From contig OU015541.1 in the NCBI GenBank assembly GCA_907165065.1, positions 2,666,001 to 2,730,000 on the forward strand: a stretch of DNA of 64,000 nt, written 5' to 3'. The translations under genes were made by a program, and so were the position numbers. The notes under the pieces are model-generated. The model was not told the origin of the DNA. It worked only from the letters and a program-made list of their open reading frames with translations, and did not search any database. Source of the DNA: Caprimulgus europaeus. Taxonomy: Eukaryota; Chordata; Aves; Caprimulgiformes; Caprimulgidae. Below, in pieces: positions 36,401 to 47,630 of this stretch (positions within the stretch are counted from its first letter, which is position 1; every line of letters begins with the position of its first letter).

Positions 36401-36760
36401 CAGTCTAAGGGATTAGAGCTTCTTCTCCGCATCCCGGCTCTCAGCACATCTGCTGATTGGGTTCAGCACAAGAGGATTACATTGGGACCCAATGACGTCA
36501 CCGCTAGGACATAAGTTCTCCTCCATTAACCAAATCCTCATCAGCAAGATGTCCTTGAAACTGGAGGAGTAACATTCAGGACTCCATCGCCAGCCTGTCC
36601 CCACCTTCCTCCCAAGCGGGCTGCTGGGGCTTTCGGAAAAATATGATTTAAGCTTTGAGCACTTGCAGCTGCATCGATAATGTATCGCCACGGGCTGGAG
36701 GATCCGGGCGTTATAGGAGAGCACGTACCCTATAAATAGGGTTCTGCACCTAAACTGTTA
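36380..36760 (-). promoter_or_regulatory. Candidate promoter/enhancer of the mir-124 primary transcript
   Basis: Dense motif cluster about 1.9 kb upstream of the hairpin. It holds proneural-type E boxes (cagctg near 36388 and catctg near 36447), three CCAAT/ATTGG boxes (36456-36460, 36481-36485, 36489-36493), a full CRE tgacgtca at 36493-36500, and the MEF2/TATA-like ctataaatag at 36730-36739. Two of the CCAAT boxes form the palindrome cattgggacccaatg. The string from the CRE onwards, tgacgtcaccgc, also occurs in the YTHDF1 promoter. Transcription direction is inferred only from mir-124. Confidence 0.4.
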
Positions 36761-36797
36761 ATCAGAGGAGCTCTATATATTCTCTTGCTTTTTCTTT

Positions 36798-36830
36798 CCC
36801 CCCCCCCCCCCCCCTTTTTTTTTTTTTTTT
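36798..36830 (+). repeat. Homopolymer C/T tract
   Basis: A run of about 17 C followed by about 16 T. Lengths may be unreliable because such tracts are error-prone in sequencing. Confidence 0.85.
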
Positions 36831-39800
36831 GGTTGGAAAGGGAGGGGGTGGAGGGGCAGAGGGGGAGGGGAAAGATGCATCCTACAGTTATATTTCCAAG
36901 CTCAAAGAGACATCAGCGATAATTTTCTTTAAAGCTGACATGGATGTAATTTTTAAATGTGTTTTCTCTCTCTTTTTCTTTTTTTTTTTTAAAAAAGAAA
37001 TGTGTAGGATTTCGCCCCCGCTCACTCTAGAAGAGACAATGTGTCCTGAGTTATATAAAGTAAGAGATTCCCTTTAAATATACAATGAGAATTTTATATT
37101 TTGAGGTTTAATACTAAATTTTTCTTAATAATACATGAGCATAGACTCACAGGAGCGAAGACCTGAAAGGAAATGTCTTTGACTTCCAAGCAGCAAACTG
37201 AGGGAGTAATTTTTTTATTATTATTATTTTTTTTAAGATTTCTACCCTGGAAAATGTCAAAAGCACCTATAGATTTGCTGCCCTCAACCTGCTCTAACCT
37301 ATGCCGTGGCATCCCGGCGGCTCTCCCCGCTGCGCTGTCCCTCTCGGGCATCCTGTGCTGGCAGTTTTAGCTGATGTCTCACTACATCCTTCCACCACAT
37401 CCATTTTGTGAGCTGGGAAGCAGTCAGGCAGCCATGGGTTTGCTGCAGCTCTTGTTGGTTAAACTTACAGATCTGATCACGGGGTGGTTGTTACAATGGA
37501 AATGGATTCATTTATTTATCTAGGGTCACCAGATTTCATCTCTGGGGAGAAAAAACCAACGTGTTTAACAACGAACAGGCTATGTCCAGCTAGGAGAGGT
37601 CTTGCTTAGAAGCTTTGCATGTGTTTAATTTTTTGGTAAGCAAGCCGCTTCTTCACCGCTAATTCTCCATCCCTTCCCTTCCAGACACCACCCACCACCA
37701 AAAAAATCTGTACACGCACTCACACTCACACTGATTTTTGTGATGGGAGGTGAAGGTCTGTAGGTTCCTACACACCCTTATTCCACATCTAGAGTAACTT
37801 TTATGGCCAGCAGTGTTATGTGGATTTGTTAGAGTAGCTTTCAGGCGAGGATTTATTTGCCTCTGTGTATTCCCACACACTGTGGTATTTCCTTCTGCAG
37901 AAGGGGGTAAGGTGGGGGGAGCAGGATACAGTTGTTTTGATGGAAGATGTCTTGCTCCAGCTCTGGAAGTCTCTCCCTGTCCCAGCAATGTGAGTATTTC
38001 CAGGACAGCTGGGTAATAACAACTGGAAGGAAGATCTATTCCCATCCCCACTCAATCCTAACAATTATTTTGAGGATGGCATCTCCCTTTCTCAGAGCTG
38101 TGCCACACCAGACCAGGCTCCAAGGGGGAAACTGCCTCCAAATAGCAGCTCGTAAAAACCTGATGGGCCACGTTTGGCTACTGATGAAGGACTAGAAACG
38201 CTCTGCAGTGAGGTGAGGTATCACCTCCAGAGCTCCAGAGCCATATTTGAAAGGCAGCCACAGTGCTGTGAGCCTCCATCCCTATTTGTGAGCATTTTTT
38301 TTTTTCTCTTCCTCTTTTATAACGCTGCAGTTCAGGACACGGACACCGAACCAGGGAAAATCAGTATTTGACATTATGCAGTGAAGGGAATTTTCCCTTA
38401 GCTTTTTGTCTTCTTAAACTTAAAAAATAAAATAAAATAAAATCTGCTTATTTAGAGCAATATAGAATATTGTTATTTTATACATATATATATATATTTA
38501 ATATAGAATGGTCTATATTGACCTATTTACTCCAACAGACCCAAGACTTTCAATCTTTTATCGATTTAAAAGAAAACAACTGAAACAAATAAACACGGAG
38601 GAAAATGCTCTTATCCCAAGGGTCCACTGTTCGCTCAGGACCCACCCCTGGGGGAGGCTCGGACCCGACCTCGAGGATCCTTCCCACCAGGCCTGTCCTC
38701 ACTGGCGTGAAGCTCCGGGGATGCTCCATGCTGGTCTCCCCCCCCCACAGTGTCCCCTGGCTCTGGCGTCCCCCTGCCCCAATGTCCCCTGGCCCCAGCT
38801 CTGTCCCATCCCCCGTGTCCCCCGTCCCCGGTGTTCCTTCACCTCTGGCCCTGGTGTCCCCCAGCCCTGGTGTCCCCCATTCCCGGTGTCCCCGGTGTCC
38901 CCGGCTCCGCTGTCCATGGTATTGAAGGAGCGGGGCTGGTCGCAGCGCTGCCCGGGGGTCACAGCCCAATCCGGGGGTGGGCGGGGGGGTGGGTGTTGTT
39001 TCTCTCCATAAAGATATTGTCCTTCGTGTCCCCTTCCAGATGAAGGTCCCTGCAGGAGGACATCTGTCTGTCTGTCTGTCTGTGACCCATGAGGGCAGAG
39101 CGTCCTCCTTCACCTGCCTCTTCCCCCCAGCACATCCTCCCCCCAAACCCGCAGGTTTTCTTTTAATTCTCCCCCCGAAAAGTGAAGCAGGGACGGGGTA
39201 TTTTGAAGCCCCTGTCACTGAAAAGTCCAGTGCTGGTGACTTAGAGATGTGACATGGCAGCGAGGGGAGCGGTCCCGCTCGGCGGGCTGGCGACAGGGTT
39301 TTATTTCTCCTTTAAAACAAACCCCACCAGCAGCTCGTCCCTTCTAAAGTTTATCATTAAATACCCCCAGCAGCTCATCCTCCCCCCTCTCCCGCAGCCC
39401 TGCAGCCTCTTCCCGAGCTGCAGGCTTTAAAACCAGGCTGAGGTCTGGTTGCTATTTTATTAACACTTCCAATGAGACATTTTGTCTTAAGCACAGCCCT
39501 TCCTTAATCTCTAATGCAGCATTTCGACATCCCGGAAGAAAATAGTCAGATGATTTGCAAAGGGCTTTTTTTTTTTTGCTTTTTTTTTTTCTTCTCCTCA
39601 TTTCTTTCTTCTTCTCCCCCTCTTTCCCTCTCTGCCTTTTTAAACCTACCACCTACTGTTCCCCGAACAAAGAAATCCCAGAGACAAGCAACATGCCTCC
39701 ACTTTCCTTCCATTTCCAAACCCCGACTCTACCATGCATAGATGACCACGTTAGAAAAATACACAAGATTGAACCCAAAATCAACTGCAGCACAACAAAC

Positions 39801-42480
39801 CAGAGAAAAACCACGTTCAGCCCTGGCCCGGGCAGCGTGACACACACACACGTACACACACACTGCGGAGCGCTCACAAAACACCCCCCAAAATTCATCT
39901 CCCTCCTCATCTCTGCTGAATAAGTCAATAATAAAACAACCTTTTGTCTCTTTGGTTGCCACCAGGATGTGGCCCAGGTACCGGTGTCGCGGTCCGTGTC
40001 CCATCACCATCCCCAGCATCGCTGCCCCGCAAGCCGGAGGAGAAAGCGAAACCATTTCTCAAACGAAGCCCAGATCTCTTTGAAATCTCAGAGAAAGGTT
40101 TTGCAAATTCTAGGCCTCTGGTTTCTACCCCCAGAAATCTCACTGCATAAGAAAGAGATCAACAGAGTTTGGTCCCTGCTACAATTTCAGGCATTCTTCT
40201 ACAGTTTTGTTGTTTGTTTTTTTTTTTTCTTTTTCTTAGAAAGCAATTCATTGTCTTAGAAAGTAATTACACTTACAGGAGATTTGGGAATCAGATTTTT
40301 CTAGCAAGTCTCCTCTCCCTCTTTTTCTGTCTCCTTTTGGTCTTCTTGGCTGCTGCAGGGTTTTTTGTTGTTTGGTTTGTTTTGGTTTTTTTGTTTCCCC
40401 AGATCTGTAATAAAAAAAATAAAATAAATAAACCCCCTCCCTCCCCTTTTCCCTTAGAAATATACAATTTGATGATTTGCAAAGCCTCTTCCTATGTGGA
40501 GGAAAAGCTGCCTGCTCTCCCCACCACTCGCTTTCCTGGCCTCCCAGCTCCTTGAGAAAGGAGGAGGGCCTTGTGCATTACAATTCCATTCAATCTCATT
40601 CATTCTTCCCTCTTTCTAACGGTCTTTGGACAGCAAATCCACACCAACAGGGGGTCCGAGCCCCCTCCTCAGGCCCCCCCCACCCCAACCCCCCAGCCTT
40701 AAACACACACAATAGCCGTCAGCTAACAGCACAGCAGCAACTTTGAAACATTCAAGCGTCTGAAGTGAAGAATGCCCGCAGCTCCCCAGCCCCCACCCAA
40801 TTCCACTTGTTCCTGGGCTTGACATTAACAAAAAAATAATAAAAAAAAATATAATGATCTTAATTTTTAAAAGGAGGGGAAAAAAAAAAAAAAAGAAATT
40901 CCCCATTTGGGTCACACATGATTTTTGTAAGAGCAGGATTCTGGTGTCAAGAATTTCCTCTGCAGGAGAGGATTGCTCCATCACGTAGCTAATTACCTGC
41001 TTCCCCTCTCAGTGCTCCACGCTGCAGAAAGGAGCTTTTTAATTTTTTTTTCCTTCCCCCCCTTCCCTAGAGATATTTATTTGGTTGTATCAATCACCAG
41101 GATGGCTTCCAGCCTAATTTTTCCCAGTCACCTCATGAAGGCACAACCAAGGGCTGGGATCTGCTGAAGGCTGGGGGGGAGGCTCCCGGTTATTGTGTGC
41201 CTGCGGCTGCTGCGCTTGTGTGAGAGGGGCTGGGAGTCGGGATGGACATCCTCCAGCATGGGGACAGTGGAGGCTGCCCTGGGGGGGCTCACCTCCGCCT
41301 GGGGGTCACCCCTGCCTTGGTGTAAACAGGGGAACACAGCCCCTCCCTGACCAAGGTGGCACAATTGGGTTGATGGGTGCATCATGGTGGGGATGGGGGA
41401 CACTCTCCCTGTCTCTGCATGGGGCGAGGTGTCTCCTAGGTCTCGGGTGGGATGTGAGCAATGAGCCACCATCTCCTCCCTCAAAACACTGTCCCTCACT
41501 GGGGCTCTCTGCCCTCTCCCTGCTTGCCCAGGCTGGGGGGCTCAAGCCCAACTACCTTGTCCCTGTCCCCAGCCTCTGCTGGTTGCTGTGCGGAGCCATG
41601 CCCAGCCTTGGACAGGATTGTCATCGTTTCCCCACTCCACTGCCTTTCACTTAGAGATTTTCTCCTCTTTCCATTTTCCAAGTGGAGAAGGTCGCTTTCA
41701 TTGTCTCTACCCCTCTGCTCTCCCCCTCCTTCCCCGGGGAGCACCCCTGATCCCAGCAATGCTCCCCCAATCCCAGAACATTGTCCCAGGGTGGATTTTG
41801 TCTGGGGATGGGGAGGAGATAAGGTCCTGTGTTTGAGACCCCACTGCTGTTCTTGCTGAGATCACAGTGTCTTTAGTTTAGGGCTTAGCTAAGGGCTTCA
41901 GCAGTGGTGGTGGGGGGTCTCAGACCTCAGCACCCCCAGCTCTGTTGGGTCTCCAGGCACTCCCAGCCAAGGCTGGAGCCATTGTCCCCTCCTTGGTGGA
42001 GCGGGACAGGCCCAGGGATGCTCCTGTCCCTCAAGGGTCAGCCTGGCTCTGCTGGCATCCCCCCAGAGATGGAGGTTCCTCAGCCAGGAGGAATGGGGAC
42101 CAGGGCAGCACAGGTCCTTTCTGGTTTGGTTTGGCTTCCTGGAAGGGGATGGGGAAAAGGAAGAGGAAAGGAAAGGGGAAGAGGAAAGGGTGTGCAGTGG
42201 GGTCAGGGCTCTGCTGTCCCCGCTCGCTCCCGCACTGGGATTCTGCGGCGGCTGCGGGAGGGGGAGGCCACGGCTTCACTGAACACATCGAGGGAAAAGT
42301 CCAGTCCTAGAGGCAGCCTGTGGCTACTGCAATTCTTTTAATACAATTAAAAATCAATGACACTCTGTGCACGCACACAAATAAACATCACCCCTCTGCA
42401 TCCCTGCTTCCCTCCCCACCCCCTCTCGAGGCCGGTGGGGAAGGCATCTTCTCCAGAGCCTGTTCATTACTGCTCTACTT
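36831..42480. other. Intergenic DNA with GC-rich simple repeats
   Basis: No gene is supported. It contains a tgtcccc-type minisatellite (about 38745-38920), a (CTGT)5 tract at 39063-39082, poly-T runs at 39567-39590 and 40207-40225, and GA-rich sequence at 42160-42190. Long open frames between 38.5 and 42.3 kb are repeat- or composition-driven. Confidence 0.55.
38745..38920 (+). repeat. Imperfect (tgtcccc)n-type minisatellite
   Basis: Repeated words such as ggtgtccccc and cccctggcc make up this stretch, with variable spacers. Both strands are open over 100-220 codons only because of the repeat. Confidence 0.8.
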
Positions 42481-42489
42481 AGGTGGGGA

Positions 42490-42650
42490 ATTGCTTAACC
42501 GGTCTCTCTCCAGTAAATCATATTAACTCCAAGCACAGCTATTTATAAAATGTTCCACAGCCCAGGAGTACGGCATCCAGATCACTCGAAGAAAATTAGG
42601 CGATTAGGCGTGCATAATCCCAGCCCAGCGCGCCTACGTACAAAGCCCCG
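42490..42650. promoter_or_regulatory. Candidate regulatory block with homeodomain/OTX-like sites
   Basis: Contains gattagg, cataatccc (an OTX/bicoid-type taatcc), aaatcatattaa and a tatttataaa word within 110 bases, followed by CpG-containing sequence. It stands out from the flanking GC-rich repeats. Motif-based only. Confidence 0.25.
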
Positions 42651-43689
42651 CCAGCCGCCCTGCCTTCAGCTACTCACTGACGTTAAAGAAATCACTGGTT
42701 TTATTGGAACCCCAGCCCAGGTCCCAGCCAGGGACAGGGAAATAACCTTTTGCAGGGAAGAGCATTCCCAGATGGCTTCTGATGGCCTAGGAAATGAAAA
42801 CCAACTTGGGAAAGTCTCCTCTCCCCAGCCCTGATTCTTCCCTTCCTGCAGAAGGGCCTCTCCAAACATCTCAAATGCAGCACTCCAGGCTGGGTTTCTC
42901 CCCCCCCACCTCCTCCTTTTGCGACCCATTAAACGTCTTCTATACATTTCCTCTTCATCTTGTCAAGGCCAGTTGCTCTACGACTGCTGGTTTCCCAGGC
43001 AAATCACACCAATTTCTGAGTTGATGTTGAAGGTCCACATTGGCTCAGCAGGGGTCCCAGCGAAGCACTCATCCATGGAGCCGGAGGTCAGGCTCTGCCC
43101 TGCTTTGCCAGCTGAATTATTATTACTTTTTTTTTTTTTTAAGTCATGTTGCTCTTTGAACATTTACAGATCTGTTGGCGACGGGGATAACAACAATCAC
43201 CAAAGGAAGGGCGTCCTCCCCGCAGACGTGCTCCTGAGCCTTTCTGAGAGCGAGGATGATGAAGGGAACGCAGCTCCTCAACCTTTATTTCAGCCTTAAC
43301 TCTTCAAGAAGGAGGTTTTTAGGAGGAGATTAACGGGGTGCACATGTGCAACCCCCCTACACCTACCCCAGCTTTGCCCTGAGCACCGGGCAGCCGCAGG
43401 CACCCGCTGCATGGCCGTGCCCCTCGGCGTCTGTCCAAGGTCACATTCATATTTTAAAAACATTTTTTGCTCGAGGGTATCTGGGTGTCTCATCTGTGCC
43501 TTGGACCAGGAACGTGGGCACATGTAGAGCCGTGGGCAGGCTGCTGGCAGACACAACACCCCAGCCCTGGGTGTTCAGTGCAGCACCTGGGATGTGCTCT
43601 GCAGAGGTGAAAAAGAAAATAAACCAGGTTCCTGCTTTTAGGCATTTAATGTTGTTTTTTTTTCCCTTTTCTCCCTTCTCCTTTGCCAG

Positions 43690-44030
43690 CTTTAGCATTT
43701 TTAATTAAATTACAAGCCTCAATAATGTTTTCCTAACTACAGTTCCCTGCTTCCTTGTGGAGTAGCATGAGGAAAGGTATAATTTTGCAAACAGTTTCTT
43801 TAAGAGCTGGGCCTGAAGTACCATCAGCACTGTGTGTGAATAGAAAAAGAAACACCTCCACAAAAGAAGGGATTGTTAATAGAGGACAATCCAAAGGGGG
43901 CCCACTAAGGCCTGTCCTTTACAATAACGATGGAGGGCGATGATTTGAATGCAGGGGGCCCTACTTTCAAATCTGGACAAAAACAAAATGGTAATAAGGG
44001 TTGAATCCCTCACTGGTCAAAGCAGTGGGC
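43690..44030. promoter_or_regulatory. Candidate neural enhancer with clustered SOX-like sites
   Basis: Balanced-composition block with an inverted SOX-like pair, ggattgt at 43870-43876 and acaatcc at 43886-43892, and a third acaat in tttacaataacgatgg (about 43918-43933). Neighbouring words such as ttttgcaaac and gggggccc add to its non-random look. It is about 9 kb upstream of mir-124 in transcript orientation. Confidence 0.3.
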
Positions 44031-44476
44031 AGCAACTGGTCTCTTTAACTCCCCCCACCCCCTCCTTCCCCCAAATCAGACCCCAAACAAGAGGAACTCT
44101 CCTCCTCTTTAACTTTATTTCCTTGATTAGCTCTTAAAAAAATAATCACCCTGGGCAGACTTCAGGGAAGTTTCTTAGGGCTGTTTGAAAGGACAGGGCT
44201 CCTCTTCTGCAGGTGCTGAGGGGACGTGCCTCGCTGCAGGCAGGTAAGCACTGAGGGGCTTCTCTTTCTTACCGAGCTCGGGGGCTTTTCAGGGCTTCCC
44301 GGGAATTCTGAGGCAGGATTTGGGATGCAGGCTGCACGTAGGGATGCTCTGCAGAGATGCTCTCGCCTCCCTGGCTGCCCTGCCTCCAGATGTTGCATCA
44401 TTTTGTGGGGTCAGTTCATTTTATAACACTGCTTGTAGCTTCCTCATCTCGGAGCCAATTAAACTCTTGGATTTGA

Positions 44477-44516
44477 GGTGGGGTGGGGGGGGGAGTGTGT
44501 GTGTGTGTGGGGGGGA
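44477..44516 (+). repeat. G-rich and (GT)n tract
   Basis: Runs of G flanking a (GT)8 repeat; a potential G-quadruplex former on the + strand. Confidence 0.8.
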
Positions 44517-44519
44517 ATT

Positions 44520-45814
44520 AATAATTACAGAGCTATGTTTAAATATTGCTTGCCACTTATTTAATGGGATTTCTGCAAAATATTAGTAAATGGCTCTGGA
44601 AATGCGGCTGTAGGCTCTGCTTGCACTGAGGGCCATGGGAGGGGGGTGAATGGGCCCTGAATGCCAAGCAGAGGGCTGTCCCCTCATTGGGGACATCTCC
44701 AGCTGGTGCTGTACCCATCAAGAGCCCCCCATGATTCCCTCACCCCCTCACTCCATCCCTCTGGCTTTACTTCTCTGCGTAACCCCCCCATTCAGCCCAG
44801 CCGTGGATGCTCATCCCAGCTGGGGGGGGTACAGGAGGGGGATGCTCAGACCCCCACCCCATAGCTCGGCACAACCCCTGACCCCCCCAAACCCCATACC
44901 CCTGCCCTGCTCCCCGCTGCCTGCTTGGGTCATCCCTGCAGATCTGCACTGGGGAGGGGGGTAAAATGGGAGCAAATGTCCTCTCACTGCTGGTGGGCAC
45001 GGCCACAGCCCATCTCCCACGCCTGCAACACTGCCTGCTTGTCAGGGACAGCTTTATGACTCCATTTATAGCTACACTGAATGCACTGTGTTTTATATAT
45101 ATATATATTTAATGCATTTATAATTGGGGTGGCACACACAGCCAGGCTGCACATGTGTTTGCACCCTGTAGGTGCTCGTAACGCCCTGCGTCCTCCAAAT
45201 GGTCCCAGCTGTGTTTGGAACTTGTGCAGCTTATTCAGCTCCTGTAATATAGATCAAATTTCTGGAGGTATGTTGTGGAATATAGCTTTACATTCCTATA
45301 GCTCCTGTGGGTCCTGAAGCCGTGTGTCTCTGCTGCTGTCTGTCTGTCTGTCTGTACATGTGAGGACACATCTCTGCCTCGGCAGCCCCGCTGGAAGCAT
45401 CCACAGCCGCATTTTCCCTGTTTCATGTGTAATTTTGGTGGTTTACCCCTCGGTTTCCCCCGTGGAAATTGAGTGGTGGCTTTAACGTGGTCGTTCTTCC
45501 AGTTACCAGCAGTGAATGAGCTGGGGACAGGCAGGGCTGAGCTCATCCCTGCCCTCCCTCCCCTCCAAACCTGCACCCCTTCAGTGGGTCACTTCAATCT
45601 TCAGTTCTGTGTTTGGGAGAGCAGTGTGACATTAGGTTGTGCCACCCAGGTGGGCTCTGGGAAACCATTTTTCCTGTGGGAAAAAAAACCACACAGAATT
45701 TCTTAATTATTTTTCCTTTTAGTGAATATATTTTTATATATATATTACATTATATAAATATATTTTAACCCATCCCTAGGGATGCTCTCCTGGCCACGGG
45801 GGCTTTGGAGAGGT
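44520..45814. other. Intergenic DNA
   Basis: No gene is supported. It holds a short (TA)n at 45096-45112, a (TCTG)5 tract at 45336-45356 and AT-rich sequence at 45726-45765. Confidence 0.55.
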
Positions 45815-45927
45815 TGTTTTACTCTAAGGAAAGGAGGAAAAAAAGTGTTGCCATTGTGGGTTTTCCACTTTGTTTTACTCTAAGGAAAGCAGTGGGGGGG
45901 AAATATTGCCATCGTGAGTTTTCCACC
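45815..45927 (+). repeat. 56-bp tandem duplication (two copies)
   Basis: The unit starting tgttttactctaaggaaag is present at 45815-45870 and again at 45871-45927, with a handful of substitutions and both ending in gttttccac. It is a simple local duplication. Confidence 0.85.
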
Positions 45928-46179
45928 TTCCCTTACAAAATCAGCCCATCTCTCTACCAAAGGTCCCAGTAAAGGGGAAAGGCACCTTCCTGCTCCTGAT
46001 GCTCCACTTGCCAAGCAACTGCTGAAGGGACAAGCACACATTTGTGTTTTACTGGGCATCGCTCTTGTCCCCTTTTCCCTCTTCCTTTATTTACCAGAAG
46101 TGCTTCGAGAAGGTAAAAAAAATCTCCTCCCCTCACCTCAAGTTTTACCTCTCCTTAAATATTTGCCTTAAAAATATTA

Positions 46180-46560
46180 GTCTCTAGCGGAGGGAGAAGC
46201 CTGTTTGATTAAAAAGAGCTTTCCAAACAATTTCAGCAGCACATAAAGAGCCGGACAGCATCCGTGCTGGTACCAGGCACCGCTCCGAGCCGCTGCGGCA
46301 GCTCCTGAGCCGCAGTATCCTGCGCTGGGGCTGCAACGGGGAAAAAAGAGAGTGGAAATACCTGCAAACAGCACCCTGGCAGATATCTCTGCCTTTGATT
46401 CCTCTGTGACAAGCATGACAATCTGCTGGAATGAAGGCACCTTGGAGTTCATTATGAGAGGGGAAAAACTGCTGTATCTGTACCGCTGCAGCTTCAGATC
46501 CTCATTTCCTCCAGTGGAATTGTAAAGAGGGGGGGATTTATGCATTTAATGTGCATTGAA
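46180..46560. promoter_or_regulatory. Candidate regulatory block
   Basis: Mixed-composition DNA with CpGs, a possible widely spaced REST half-site pair (ttcagcagc at about 46232 and ggacagcat at about 46253, 12-base gap) and an octamer-like tatgcatttaatgtgcatt near 46538. The gap does not match the canonical RE1 spacing, so REST binding is only a suggestion. Confidence 0.2.
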
Positions 46561-46869
46561 CTGATGCTTTGGTGCTATTTCAAACCATCAGTCCTGTCTA
46601 TTTGTGATTCCAGTTTTAATCTCGGGGGTTGATGGTGCAAAGTTGGATGCAGGAGTTTCTAGAGGGAAGAGCATGTTTGTAAACACAACCTCTGCTGCTA
46701 ACGCCGGGTGATAAATGGTTCTGGGGTTTTGTCAGTCCTGCTCTCCGGGTGAAATGAGCTGATAATCTTGCTTTAATACCAAGGAATAATGCAAAATAAG
46801 TCTTTGGGTGGAGAGAATTCGTAGAATGAAAAAACACAAACTCAAATATTCCTCCTTCAGACAAAACAA

Positions 46870-47160
46870 GAGCATATTTAACAACGCCTAGTTAAAAAAT
46901 AAAGAGGAAATCTATTAATGTAATAACTAAATTGCTATTATAGGCATCAAAGCACCCTGATGCTTTGAGGTAACTTTTATTTCCATCAGTCTTCTTAAAG
47001 AACACAACATTAAAAAAAGAAAAATCCCTTCCCATCCCGCCTCAGTGAAACTCTGCCATTTTACTCATTAATTTTGTAATTAATCAGTTAAGAAGTTCAG
47101 ACTTATTGGATTAAAGGGACGGGGAGATGCAATTCCGCCCAGCCTCATTTTAATACGCGA
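46870..47160. promoter_or_regulatory. Candidate AT-rich regulatory block with TCF and homeodomain words
   Basis: Contains the inverted pair caaagca (46948-46954) and tgctttg (46961-46967), each in a TCF/LEF-like context. It also contains cattaattttgtaattaat (47066-47084), a doubled homeodomain site. AT-rich but not simple sequence, bounded on the right by a GC-rich minisatellite. Confidence 0.25.
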
Positions 47161-47389
47161 TGGTGAAATTGCTCTTTTGAGCCTCCTGCTTCAGTGCTGG
47201 GGGAGGGAACAGGGGGTCTCCCAGTGCTGGGGGTCCCCTTGTCCCTCCCTGGGGTGTGGGCATCCTTCCCCCCTGCCCATGTGGCTGCCTCCAGGGTGGG
47301 GTTGGGTCTCCACTGCCCTGTTCTGCCAAAATACATGGCCCAGTGCCCAAAATACAGGGACAGTGACATCCCCCCTCCACGCCCCAGCT

Positions 47390-47630
47390 GCCCAGGAGCC
47401 ACCCCTGCCTGTCCCTGTCCTGCATGTCCCTGCCTGTCCCTGTCCCTGCCTTGTTCTGCTTGTCCCTGTCCTGTCCTTGCTCTCTCTGTCCTTGTCCTGC
47501 CTATTTGTGTCCTTGTCCTCCTGCCTGTCCCCGCCTTGCCTGCTCCTGCCCTGGCTGTCCCAACCTACACGTGCCCTGCCTGGCCCTGCCTGGCCCTGCC
47601 TGGCCCTGCTCCTGCCCCCTCACCAGCCTC
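47390..47630 (+). repeat. (cctgtccctg)n / (cctggccctg)n minisatellite
   Basis: Successive degenerate 10-12-base units, ending in three near-perfect cctgcctggcc units. The long open frames on both strands (about 100-220 codons) consist of the repeated peptide and are not genes. Confidence 0.85.
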
